DNA from: Streptomyces sp. CG 926
Lineage (GTDB): Bacteria; Actinomycetota; Actinomycetes; Streptomycetales; Streptomycetaceae
Length of the DNA stretch: 64,000 bases
Direction of reading: 5' to 3'
Assembly (NCBI RefSeq): GCF_003148825.1
Contig: NZ_QGGZ01000024.1
Span: 1-64,000, forward strand
Part shown: piece after piece, positions 31,907 through 39,971 of the stretch
Layout of the letters: each line of letters starts with the position of its first letter
Position numbering within the stretch: position 1 is the stretch's first letter
Notes under the pieces: generated by a model
Databases searched by the model: none
The model's input: only the letters and a program-made list of their open reading frames with translations
Told to the model about the DNA's origin: nothing
Position numbers and translations under genes: made by a program

Positions 31907-33493
31907 GTGCCAGAAGCACCCTCCGCCGCCCACGACAGCGCCCCGGACACGGTTCTCGTCGTCGACTTCGGCGCCCAGTACGCCCAGCTCATCGCCCGCC
32001 GCGTCCGCGAGGCACGGGTCTACAGCGAGATCGTGCCGAGCTCGATGCCCGTCGACGAGATGCTGGCCAAGAACCCGAAGGCGATCATCCTCTCCGGCGG
32101 CCCGTCCTCCGTGTACGAGGAGGGTGCCCCCCAGCTCGACCGCGCGATCTTCGAGGCCGGGATCCCCGTCTTCGGCATGTGCTACGGCTTCCAGCTGATG
32201 GCCGTCACCCTCGGCGGTCAGGTCGACAACACCGGCGCCCGCGAGTACGGCCGCACCCCGCTGGCCGTCTCCAAGGTCGGCTCCACCCTCTTCGAGGGCA
32301 CCCCCGAGAACCAGTCGGTGTGGATGTCCCACGGCGACGCCTGCTCCGCCGCCCCCGAGGGCTTCACCGTCACCGCGTCGACGAACGTTGTCCCGGTCGC
32401 GGCCTTCGAGAACGACGAGAAGAAGCTGTACGGCGTGCAGTACCACCCCGAGGTGATGCACTCCACGCACGGCCAGCAGATCCTGGAGCACTTCCTCTAC
32501 CGCGGCGCCGGCCTCGCCCCCACCTGGACCACCGGCAACATCGTCGAGGAGCAGATCGCGGCGATCCGCGAGCAGGTCGGCGACAAGCGCGCCATCTGCG
32601 GCCTCTCCGGCGGCGTGGACTCCGCGGTCGCCGCGGCCCTCGTGCAGAAGGCCATCGGCTCGCAGCTGACCTGCGTCTACGTCGACCACGGCCTGATGCG
32701 CAAGGGCGAGACCGAGCAGGTCGAGAAGGACTTCGTCGCCGCGACCGGCGTGCAGCTGAAGGTCGTCGACGCGCAGGAGCGCTTCCTGACCGCGCTGGCC
32801 GGAGTCTCCGACCCGGAGACCAAGCGGAAGATCATCGGCCGCGAGTTCATCCGCGTCTTCGAGCAGGCCCAGCTGGAGATCCTCCAGGAGGACGGCCCCG
32901 CGGTCGCCTTCCTCGTGCAGGGCACCCTGTACCCGGACGTCGTCGAGTCCGGCGGCGGCACCGGTACCGCCAACATCAAGTCCCACCACAACGTGGGCGG
33001 CCTCCCCGACGACATCGAGTTCGAGCTCGTCGAGCCGCTGCGCCAGCTGTTCAAGGACGAGGTCCGGATGGTCGGCCAGGAGCTCGGCCTGCCCGACGAG
33101 ATCGTCCAGCGCCAGCCCTTCCCGGGCCCCGGCCTCGGCATCCGCATCGTCGGCGAGGTCACCAAGGAGCGCCTGGACCTGCTCCGCGAGGCCGACGCCA
33201 TCGCCCGCCACGAGCTCACCGCCGCCGGCCTGGACCGCGAGATCTGGCAGTGCCCGGTCGTCCTGCTCGCGGACGTCCGCAGCGTCGGCGTCCAGGGCGA
33301 CGGCCGCACCTACGGCCACCCGATCGTGCTGCGCCCCGTCTCCTCCGAGGACGCGATGACCGCGGACTGGACGCGCATGCCGTACGAGGTCCTCGCCCGG
33401 ATCTCGACCCGCATCACCAACGAGGTGCCGGACGTGAACCGGGTGGTCCTCGACTGCACGAGCAAGCCCCCGGGCACCATCGAGTGGGAGTAG
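31907..33493 (+). CDS. guaA: GMP synthase (glutamine-hydrolysing)
   Basis: Converts XMP to GMP using ATP and glutamine. The 528-aa protein has a class I glutamine amidotransferase domain (about 15-215: VDFGAQYAQLIARR, catalytic Cys in GMCYGFQL, HPE motif in YHPEVMHS). An ATP pyrophosphatase domain with P-loop LSGGVDSAVAAAL follows. The C-terminal dimerisation domain (about 405-528) has RQPFPGPGLGIRIVGEV and ends KPPGTIEWE. The GTG at 31907 follows GGAAGG; a TAGAAT -10-like hexamer lies at 31863. With guaB and guaB3 upstream, this window holds the dedicated GMP branch. Confidence 0.97.
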   Translation: MPEAPSAAHDSAPDTVLVVDFGAQYAQLIARRVREARVYSEIVPSSMPVDEMLAKNPKAIILSGGPSSVYEEGAPQLDRAIFEAGIPVFGMCYGFQLMAVTLGGQVDNTGAREYGRTPLAVSKVGSTLFEGTPENQSVWMSHGDACSAAPEGFTVTASTNVVPVAAFENDEKKLYGVQYHPEVMHSTHGQQILEHFLYRGAGLAPTWTTGNIVEEQIAAIREQVGDKRAICGLSGGVDSAVAAALVQKAIGSQLTCVYVDHGLMRKGETEQVEKDFVAATGVQLKVVDAQERFLTALAGVSDPETKRKIIGREFIRVFEQAQLEILQEDGPAVAFLVQGTLYPDVVESGGGTGTANIKSHHNVGGLPDDIEFELVEPLRQLFKDEVRMVGQELGLPDEIVQRQPFPGPGLGIRIVGEVTKERLDLLREADAIARHELTAAGLDREIWQCPVVLLADVRSVGVQGDGRTYGHPIVLRPVSSEDAMTADWTRMPYEVLARISTRITNEVPDVNRVVLDCTSKPPGTIEWE

Positions 33494-33517
33494 TCCCACC
33501 GAGATCGCCATGACGAG

Positions 33518-33546
33518 GCCGCCGTCCCGCACCCGCGGGCGGCGGC
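33518..33546 (+). terminator. Terminator after guaA
   Basis: GCCGCCG-T-CCCGC (33518-33530), ACCC loop, GCGGG-CGGCGGC (33535-33546). A 12-bp stem with one bulged T, 24 bp after the stop. Confidence 0.7.
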
Positions 33547-33621
33547 TTCGCCGTTCCTCTGGCCAGTTGGCAGGGGCCCGGGTACCTTGCGCGGCGAGCC
33601 GAGCCGTTCGAAGGAGCGCCC

Positions 33622-34383
33622 ATGCCGGACCAGCCCGTACCCGTGCCCGTGGAGCGGCTGGGCTTCGAGATGCCGCCCGTGCACGACACCGTCGAAGCCG
33701 CCCGCGCCCACCGCAAGGAACGGCTCGCCGAGGCACTGCGGCTGCTGGGGCGCCTCGGGTACGAGGACGGGGTGGCGGGGCAGATAACCGTGCGGGACCC
33801 GGAGTTCGAGGACTGCTACTGGGTGAACCCCTTCGGCCGGGCCTTCACCGCGCTCACCGCCGACGACCTGCTGCTGGTCGACGGGGACGGCCGGGTGGTC
33901 ACGGGCGGGCGCCGGGTCAACCAGCTGGCCTTCGCCGTGCACGCGGCCGTCCACCGCCGGCGCCCCGAGGTGGTCGCCGTCGTCCGCGCGCGGGCCCCGT
34001 ACGGCCGGGCCCTCGCCGCCCTGGGCGAGCTGCTCGCCCCGATCACCGAGGAGGCCTGCGCCTTCTACGAGGACAACGCGCTCCTCGACGAGTACTCCGG
34101 GGCCGACGAGCCGCAACGGACCGCGCTCGCGCTGGGCCCCTACAAGGCGCTGGTCCTGCGCAACCGGGGGCTGCTCACGGTGGGGGACTCCGTGGACGCC
34201 GCGGTCTGGTGGTTCATCGAGGCGGAACGGGCCGCGCAGGTGCAGTTGATCGCCCGGGCCGCGGGGAAACCGGTGCTCATCGACCATCGGGCCGCGGTGC
34301 TGACGCGCGAGCGGTTCGGGTCCGATCTGGCGGCCTGGGTGAGCTACCAACCCCTCCGGGAGCTGGTGGCGTCAACATCATGA
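33622..34383 (+). CDS. Class II aldolase/adducin-fold protein lacking the zinc ligands
   Basis: A 253-aa protein with the class II aldolase/adducin fold: RLGYEDGVAGQITVRDPE, WVNPFG, an AAVHRRRPEVVAVVRARAPYG core, EEACAFYEDNALL and LVLRNRGLLTVG. Enzymes of this family hold Zn with the HxH of a VVHAH motif and the His of NHGLL. Here those three positions are R122, R124 and R182, so a zinc-dependent aldolase or epimerase reaction is unlikely. Adducin itself is a non-catalytic member, giving a precedent. ATG 33622 follows GGAGCG. Monocistronic between guaA and a membrane protein gene. Confidence 0.85.
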   Translation: MPDQPVPVPVERLGFEMPPVHDTVEAARAHRKERLAEALRLLGRLGYEDGVAGQITVRDPEFEDCYWVNPFGRAFTALTADDLLLVDGDGRVVTGGRRVNQLAFAVHAAVHRRRPEVVAVVRARAPYGRALAALGELLAPITEEACAFYEDNALLDEYSGADEPQRTALALGPYKALVLRNRGLLTVGDSVDAAVWWFIEAERAAQVQLIARAAGKPVLIDHRAAVLTRERFGSDLAAWVSYQPLRELVASTS

Positions 34384-34484
34384 ACCGTTAATCACCTGCT
34401 CTGACATCGTGCGCAATCCGGAGCACTGCCGCAGTGGTGCACAATTCGCTGGCATTGCACCGTAGTTCAGAGAGGCGGCACGCA

Positions 34485-35741
34485 GTGGCTGTCCAAGAGA
34501 TGTCCCGAGGTACCCACACCACCGCCTGTGCCTGCGACGAGTGCGCACGGGAGGGCCATCGCCGCGCGGTCGCGGCGTTCCTGGAGAAGCGCGACGAGTT
34601 CGCCTCCGGGCAGGGCGTGCCGGCCGCCGTCGCCCACTCGCTCGGCGCCTCCCGCCAGTGGGTCTCCGACGAGCTGACCCTGTCCGCCCGCACCGTCGCC
34701 GACCGGGGCCGGGAGGCCGGGAACTCCTGGCTGTACCTGTTCTCCCGGCGGGCCGTCCTCGCCGTCTGGATCGCCGCCGGGGTCCTGCTGCTGGTGCAGG
34801 TCGCCGCCGCGCTCGGCACCGGCTGGTCCACGGCGCGCACCGCCGGGCTGCTGGCCGCCCTGGTGCTGGCCGGGCTGCTCACCGTCGCCGCCCGCGCCCA
34901 GTCCGTGCGGGGCGGGCTGCTGGCGCCGCTGGTCGGCGAGGACAACCGGCTGTCCACCTCGAAGGCCGTGCCCAGCGCCTGGGTGGTGCTGACGGCCTTC
35001 GCCACGCTGCTGCTCGCGCTGCGGCTGGCCACCTCGGCGCCCGGGCCGCAGCGGCAGGCGCTCTACACGGGACTCGCGCTGGACCGGGCGCTGCCGCTGC
35101 TGGCGGTGGTCTCGCTGACCTCGGCCGTGGCGGTGCTGGTGCGCCGGGTGGTCTCCGTACGGATCATGGGTCAGCGGCTGCAGAAGCTGCCGGCCGACCG
35201 GCCGCGCGGGGTGGACCTGCTGACGGACGACGCGGGACGCGGGAGCTTCCCCGACGCCCAGTACGTCCTCGTCTCGACCGTGGTGCTCTGCTACGCCGCG
35301 GCCTCGCTGGCGCGCTTCCCGGCCCGGCTGCCGCAGCTGCCCTGGGCGCTGGCCCTGCTGGTGGCGCTGTCCGCCGCGGTGTACCTGGCGGCGAAGTACG
35401 CGGAGGGCAGCCGTCCGCTGGTGCTGTCGGTGGTGCGCAGACGGGAGCCCGGGGATCTGGACGCGGCCGTCCGCCCCGGGGACGACATCGAGATCCGGGG
35501 CGTGGGCTTCGTGCCGCCGGGGGCGCAGACGCCGGAGATGCTGGCCCGTCTGGTCGTACGGATCGGGGCGGTGCACGTGCACGTGCCGCTGGTCCCGGTG
35601 GCGGGCGGATTCACCAATCCCTCCGACGCCGTGCTGACCGTGCCGGTCCCGGCGGAGGTGGAGCCGGGGCGCGTCGAGATCCAGGTGGTCACCGCCGCCG
35701 GGGTGGAATCCAACCGCTGCACCATCGATGTTGCCGAGTGA
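34485..35741 (+). CDS. Polytopic membrane protein with a C-terminal Ig/IPT-like domain
   Basis: A 418-aa protein. The N-terminus (1-80) is cytoplasmic with a C-A-C-x2-C motif (TACACDEC) and a helical stretch (HRRAVAAFLEKRDEF). About six TM helices follow: near residues 84-104, 107-128, 165-186, 206-226 and two around 268-315. The last 95 residues (DDIEIRGVGFVPPG to VESNRCTIDV) form an all-beta IPT/Ig-like domain. Family unknown to me. The GTG at 34485 with AGAGAGG is chosen; an ATG five codons later (34500) is possible. The next gene, doxX-like, starts 18 bp downstream. Confidence 0.78.
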   Translation: MAVQEMSRGTHTTACACDECAREGHRRAVAAFLEKRDEFASGQGVPAAVAHSLGASRQWVSDELTLSARTVADRGREAGNSWLYLFSRRAVLAVWIAAGVLLLVQVAAALGTGWSTARTAGLLAALVLAGLLTVAARAQSVRGGLLAPLVGEDNRLSTSKAVPSAWVVLTAFATLLLALRLATSAPGPQRQALYTGLALDRALPLLAVVSLTSAVAVLVRRVVSVRIMGQRLQKLPADRPRGVDLLTDDAGRGSFPDAQYVLVSTVVLCYAAASLARFPARLPQLPWALALLVALSAAVYLAAKYAEGSRPLVLSVVRRREPGDLDAAVRPGDDIEIRGVGFVPPGAQTPEMLARLVVRIGAVHVHVPLVPVAGGFTNPSDAVLTVPVPAEVEPGRVEIQVVTAAGVESNRCTIDVAE

Positions 35742-35759
35742 TCGGGGTACACATGTCCC

Positions 35760-36275
35760 GTGAACCGAACCGATGTTCTTGAAACCGACGCCCCCCGCAC
35801 CGCGGTAGGCCTGCGTGAGCTGGCCTCCCGGCACGCGCTGCTGCCCCTGCGGCTCTTCCTCGGCGTGACCTTCGTGTACGCGGGGATCGACAAACTGACC
35901 GACCCGGCGTTCCTGTCCGCCTCCGGTGACGGCTCCATCGGCGACCTGATGCGCGGGGTGCGCGACACCTCCGCGATCCCCGCCATGGTCGACATGGCGC
36001 TGCATTCGCCGGTCGGCTTCGCCGTGGTCCTGGCCATCGGGGAGATCCTGGTCGGGCTCGGCGCCCTGGTCGGCCTGCTGACCCGCGTCGCGGCCGTCGG
36101 CGGAGCGCTGATCGCGCTCAGCCTGTGGCTCACGGTGTCGTGGGCGGTGACCCCGTACTACTACGGCAACGACCTGATCTACATGATCGCGTGGACCCCG
36201 CTGATCCTCGCCGGGGCGCCCTACCTGTCGCTGGACTCGGTGATCCGGTCGCGCCTGTCCCGGCGTACGGCATAG
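35760..36275 (+). CDS. DoxX family membrane protein
   Basis: A 171-aa DoxX-type protein with four TM helices: LFLGVTFVYAGIDKLTDPAF (the family signature), VGFAVVLAIGEILVGLGALVGL, VGGALIALSLWLTVSWAV and IYMIAWTPLILAGAPYLSL. DoxX proteins are associated with thiosulphate:quinone oxidoreductase or with redox stress complexes; the specific role here is unknown. GTG start at 35760. Its last 55 bp overlap the 3' end of a small convergent gene on the other strand. Confidence 0.88.
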   Translation: MNRTDVLETDAPRTAVGLRELASRHALLPLRLFLGVTFVYAGIDKLTDPAFLSASGDGSIGDLMRGVRDTSAIPAMVDMALHSPVGFAVVLAIGEILVGLGALVGLLTRVAAVGGALIALSLWLTVSWAVTPYYYGNDLIYMIAWTPLILAGAPYLSLDSVIRSRLSRRTA

Positions 36276-36445
36276 GTCACCAGCCCGACCAGCGCGGCGA
36301 GGGTGAGCCCGCCCATGGTGATCGGGATGACCGCGAACCAGGGCAGGTCCGCCTCGCCGGTGTTGCCGACGAGGTAGAGCACGCCCGCCACCACCAGGGC
36401 CAGCCCCGCGATCAGCCGTCCCGGCTGGAACTCATGACGCCGCAC
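36221..36445 (-). CDS. Small two-TM membrane protein
   Basis: A 74-aa protein with two hydrophobic helices (LIAGLALVVAGVLYLVG and FAVIPITMGGLTLAALVGLV) and a highly charged C-terminus. Its GTG start (36445) lies inside the last codons of the upstream PspC gene (14-bp overlap), which suggests translational coupling. Its 3' end overlaps the convergent doxX-like gene by 55 bp. Paralogues of this shape often follow PspC genes in actinobacteria and may form a membrane-stress module; function unknown. Confidence 0.65.
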   Translation of the reverse strand: MRRHEFQPGRLIAGLALVVAGVLYLVGNTGEADLPWFAVIPITMGGLTLAALVGLVTYAVRRDRRDRITESSDR

Positions 36446-37757
36446 GGGCCACCTCCACCTGTCCGAAGTCCGCACCGAGGTGCAGCTCGATCGTCCCGCC
36501 GGCCTCGGTGCCGGCAGCCGGCGCGAGGGTCTCCGTACGGTGCTGCTCGCCGATCTCCTCGATCCGGTCCGCGCGGTCCCCGGGCATCTGTACGTCACCC
36601 GCACGCCGGATGGTGACATCGGCCCGGGCCGTGACCTCCCGCGGCAGGACCACCTTGAGCCGGCCCGCCTCGATGGAGGCCTCGACGGCCACGGTGGTGC
36701 CCTTCGGCACGTCCAGCCGGCTCAGGTCCAAGGTGGCGAGCCCGGTGCCCGCCTCGTACACGGGCTTCACATCGGCCACCGCGGCCGGCCGCCACTCCAC
36801 CCGCTGCCAGTCCGTGCCGATCTCCCGGGGCAGTACGGCCGCGCCGGCGAGCAGACCCGAGGTGAACACCGCCAGCACGATCGTGCCGAACCCGGTACGT
36901 CCCATGAGGGAGCTGACCGCGAGACCCAGACCGAAGACGATCAGCGCGGCGGCCAGCCCGTTCTGCAGGGCCTCGCCGAGCGGGTTGCCCTCCCAGGAGG
37001 CGGCGGTCCCCGCGATCCCGGCCAGCAGCGCCAGTACGAAGACGCGGCCGCCGATGCCGCCGCGCGGGCGGGCCGGGGCGACGGGCGCCTTCGCGGCCGC
37101 CTCCGGGGTCCGACGGCCGACCACCGCCGGGTCGGCGGTGTCGTCGGGCCCCCACAGATATCCCGTCCCACCGACCGGGCCGGTCGTACCGTCCTTGACC
37201 AGCGGGTCCCGCCACCAGGACGGCCCGCCGGGGGTCGGCGGAGCCTGCGTCTCCGGCGGGGCCGGCGAGTGCGCGGCGCGGGCGGCGCCGCCCGCCGGGT
37301 CGGGCGCCTGCGCCTCGGGCGAGGCGTGCCGCTTGCGCTGGGACCAGTACGAGGCCCCGCCCAACGCCAGGACGACCAGCACCGAGAAGGCCGCCAGCCC
37401 GCCGTTGTCCAGCATCGACAGGAACAGCGCGCAGCCCACCAGCGCGGCGAACACGGCCGCCAGAGTGGCCCCCTCCACCCGCCCGGTGAGCAGCTTCTTC
37501 GCCTCGCTGTCCTCCTCGCCCTCCTGCGGGAGCAGCAGCCACGCGAAGCCGTAGAAGATCAGACCGACGCCGCCGGTGACCGCGAGGACACCGAGGACGA
37601 TGCGGAAGACCACCGGGTCCAGGTCGAAGTACCGGCCGAGGCCGCCGCACACGCCCGCGAGGACCTTGTCGCGCTTGCTGCGATGCAGGGGTGGCCTGGC
37701 GTCGGCGGCCCGCGGGGCCCCGGGCCCGGCCGGCGGGGCGTCGTGTACTTCGGTCAT
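36432..37757 (-). CDS. PspC domain membrane protein
   Basis: A 441-aa protein. The PspC domain occupies about residues 25-90: HRSKRDKVLAGVCGGLGRYF, DPVVFRIVLGVLAVTGGVGLIFYGFAWLLLP. Two more TM helices (about 105-140), a Pro-rich loop, three TM helices (about 235-310) and a C-terminal beta-rich domain (about 325-441, LDLSRLDVPKGTTVAVEASI, ELHLGADFGQVEV) resembling the bactofilin/LiaF-like DUF follow. PspC/LiaF proteins sense envelope stress with a two-component system, and one lies divergently next door. ATG 37757 is the conserved start (TEVHDAPP). The 131-bp intergenic region is shared with the kinase. Confidence 0.85.
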   Translation of the reverse strand: MTEVHDAPPAGPGAPRAADARPPLHRSKRDKVLAGVCGGLGRYFDLDPVVFRIVLGVLAVTGGVGLIFYGFAWLLLPQEGEEDSEAKKLLTGRVEGATLAAVFAALVGCALFLSMLDNGGLAAFSVLVVLALGGASYWSQRKRHASPEAQAPDPAGGAARAAHSPAPPETQAPPTPGGPSWWRDPLVKDGTTGPVGGTGYLWGPDDTADPAVVGRRTPEAAAKAPVAPARPRGGIGGRVFVLALLAGIAGTAASWEGNPLGEALQNGLAAALIVFGLGLAVSSLMGRTGFGTIVLAVFTSGLLAGAAVLPREIGTDWQRVEWRPAAVADVKPVYEAGTGLATLDLSRLDVPKGTTVAVEASIEAGRLKVVLPREVTARADVTIRRAGDVQMPGDRADRIEEIGEQHRTETLAPAAGTEAGGTIELHLGADFGQVEVARAAS

Positions 37758-37888
37758 GGGTCCATGGTGACGGCCCACGGAAGCGAGCGGCATCCGGCCC
37801 TACCCTGGTGCAACCCTGATATCCCCCCGGTGGATGTGGGGGGATGCCCTGATGCCCGGCGCCCACCGGGCGTGTGACCCTTGGTGAC

Positions 37889-39184
37889 ATGCCCGTAGCC
37901 GCCGCTCCCCGTACCCCGCACGCACCGGACGCCGACGAGGTCCCGCAGCGCAAGCTCTACCGCAGCGCCGACGGCCGGATGCTCGGCGGAGTCGCGCGCG
38001 GTCTCGCCGGGCACCTCGGGCTGCCGGTGGGCTGGGTCCGCCTGGCGTTCCTCCTGCTGTTCATGTGGGGCGACGGGCTGGGCGTGCTGCTGTACGCCGC
38101 GTTCTGGGTCTTCGTACCGCTCGGCGTCGGCGGCCGGACCGGCCACCGCTCCTACTTCGAGACCCTCCCCGACGGCACCCGGCGGCTGCGCAAACCCGAC
38201 CGCGGGCAGATCACCGCGCTGATCGCCCTGTTCATCGGCGCGGGCATCTTCATCTCCAAGGTCCAGGCCGGCGGCGCGTCCGGCCGGTACGTGTGGCCGA
38301 CGCTGCTGGTCGGGGCGGGGGTCGTGCTCGTATGGCGGCAGGCCGACAACGCCCGCCGCGCCCACTGGTCGACGGCCGCCGGACGGCACGGACGGCTCTT
38401 CCAGGTGGCGCGGGCGCTGGCCGGCGTCGCCCTGGTCGGGGTGGGCCTGACCGTCTTCATCGTCGTACGGGGCTCCGCCGCACAGCTCGGCAACGTCCTG
38501 ACCGCCACCCTCGCCGTCCTCGTCGGTGTGGCCCTGCTCGCCGGACCCTGGCTGATCAGGATGACCCAGGACCTGTCCGAGGAACGCCTGATGCGCATCC
38601 GCGCCCAGGAGCGCGCCGAGGTCGCCGCCCACGTGCACGACTCGGTGCTGCACACCCTCACCCTGATCCAGCGCAACGCGGAGGACGTCTCCGAGGTACG
38701 CCGCCTGGCGCGGGCGCAGGAACGCGAGCTGCGGAACTGGCTCTACAAGCCGGAGGGCACCGGCAAGGACGAGGCGGAGGAGCCGGCCACCCTCGCGGAG
38801 GCCGTCAAGAAGACCGCCGCCGAGGTCGAGGACCACCACGGCGTCCCGATCGAGGTCGTGGTCGTCGGGGACTGCCCGCTCGACGAGCGGCTGGCGGCAC
38901 AGATACAGGCCGCGCGCGAGGCGATGGTCAACGCCGCCAAGTACGGTGGCGAGGGCGGGCCCGTACAGGTGTACGCGGAGGTCGAGGGGCAGACGGTGTT
39001 CGTGTCCGTACGGGACCGTGGACCGGGCTTCGACATCGACGCGGTACCCGGGGACCGCATGGGCGTACGAGAATCGATCATCGGCCGGATGCAGCGCAAC
39101 GGCGGGACCGCACGGCTGCGGTCCGCGCCCGACGGCGGCACGGAAGTCGAGCTGGAGATGGAGAGGGCGGCGAACACAGCATGA
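37889..39184 (+). CDS. PspC-domain sensor histidine kinase
   Basis: A 431-aa two-component kinase. A PspC domain at the N-terminus (about 18-85: QRKLYRSADGRMLGGVARGLAGHL) carries a hydrophobic pair, then three further TM helices (about 105-210). The HisKA_3-type dimerisation helix has the phosphoacceptor His in AHVHDSVLHTLTLIQR, and a HATPase_c domain follows (AREAMVNAAKYGG N-box, DRGPGFD G-box). Such kinases (LiaS/MacS-like) respond to envelope damage. I use the ATG at 37889; an in-frame GTG at 37874 is possible. Its stop overlaps the response regulator start (ATGA). Confidence 0.92.
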   Translation: MPVAAAPRTPHAPDADEVPQRKLYRSADGRMLGGVARGLAGHLGLPVGWVRLAFLLLFMWGDGLGVLLYAAFWVFVPLGVGGRTGHRSYFETLPDGTRRLRKPDRGQITALIALFIGAGIFISKVQAGGASGRYVWPTLLVGAGVVLVWRQADNARRAHWSTAAGRHGRLFQVARALAGVALVGVGLTVFIVVRGSAAQLGNVLTATLAVLVGVALLAGPWLIRMTQDLSEERLMRIRAQERAEVAAHVHDSVLHTLTLIQRNAEDVSEVRRLARAQERELRNWLYKPEGTGKDEAEEPATLAEAVKKTAAEVEDHHGVPIEVVVVGDCPLDERLAAQIQAAREAMVNAAKYGGEGGPVQVYAEVEGQTVFVSVRDRGPGFDIDAVPGDRMGVRESIIGRMQRNGGTARLRSAPDGGTEVELEMERAANTA

Positions 39185-39879
39185 CCGAGGCGGGAGAGAG
39201 CGCAGGCGTGGGGGAGACCAGGCGTGTCCGGGTGGTGCTCGTCGACGACCACAGGATGTTCCGTACGGGAGTGCAGGCCGAGATCGGCGAGACCGACCGG
39301 ACGGGCGTCGAGGTCGTCGGCGAGGCGGCCGACGTGGACCAGGCCGTCACGGTCATCACCGCCACCCGGCCCGAGGTGGTCCTGCTCGACGTGCACCTGC
39401 CCGGCGGCGGCGGCGTCGAGGTACTGCGGCGCTGCGCTCCGCTGATGGCGGCGGCCGAGAACCCGGTGCGGTTCCTGGCGCTGTCGGTGTCGGACGCGGC
39501 CGAGGACGTCATCGGGGTCATCCGGGGCGGTGCCCGTGGGTACGTCACCAAGACCATCACCGGCACCGACCTGGTGGACTCGGTCTTCCGGGTGCAGGAC
39601 GGGGACGCGGTGTTCTCGCCGCGGCTGGCGGGCTTCGTGCTCGACGCGTTCGCCTCGACGGACGCGCCGCCGGTCGACGAGGACCTGGACCGGCTCACGC
39701 AGCGCGAGCGCGAGGTGCTGCGGCTGATCGCCCGCGGGTACGCGTACAAGGAGATCGCCAAGCAGCTCTTCATCTCCGTGAAGACGGTCGAGTCGCACGT
39801 CTCGGCCGTCCTGCGCAAGCTCCAGCTCTCCAACCGGCACGAGCTGACCCGCTGGGCGACGGCCCGCCGCCTGGTCTGA
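39181..39879 (+). CDS. LuxR/NarL-type response regulator
   Basis: A 232-aa response regulator paired with the upstream PspC kinase. Receiver residues are visible in VLVDDHRMF, the phosphoacceptor Asp in EVVLLDVHLPGGGG, and Lys in YVTKTITG. The LuxR-type HTH occupies about 165-230 (LTQREREVLRLIARGYAYKEIAKQL, SVKTVESHVSAVLRKL). Translationally coupled to the kinase by a 4-bp overlap. A clear terminator follows. The divergent PspC gene is a natural candidate target. Confidence 0.94.
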   Translation: MTEAGESAGVGETRRVRVVLVDDHRMFRTGVQAEIGETDRTGVEVVGEAADVDQAVTVITATRPEVVLLDVHLPGGGGVEVLRRCAPLMAAAENPVRFLALSVSDAAEDVIGVIRGGARGYVTKTITGTDLVDSVFRVQDGDAVFSPRLAGFVLDAFASTDAPPVDEDLDRLTQREREVLRLIARGYAYKEIAKQLFISVKTVESHVSAVLRKLQLSNRHELTRWATARRLV

Positions 39880-39897
39880 GTCCGGCGTCCGGCCTCT

Positions 39898-39926
39898 GAC
39901 CTGCGGTGTGACCCACGCCGCAGGTC
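39898..39926 (+). terminator. Terminator after the two-component operon
   Basis: GACCTGCGGTGTG (39898-39910), ACC loop, CACGCCGCAGGTC (39914-39926). A 13-bp stem with one G-T pair. Confidence 0.85.
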
Positions 39927-39971
39927 GACCTGGCAACCGGGAGCACGTACGCCGCCCTCTAGGCTGGCGTG

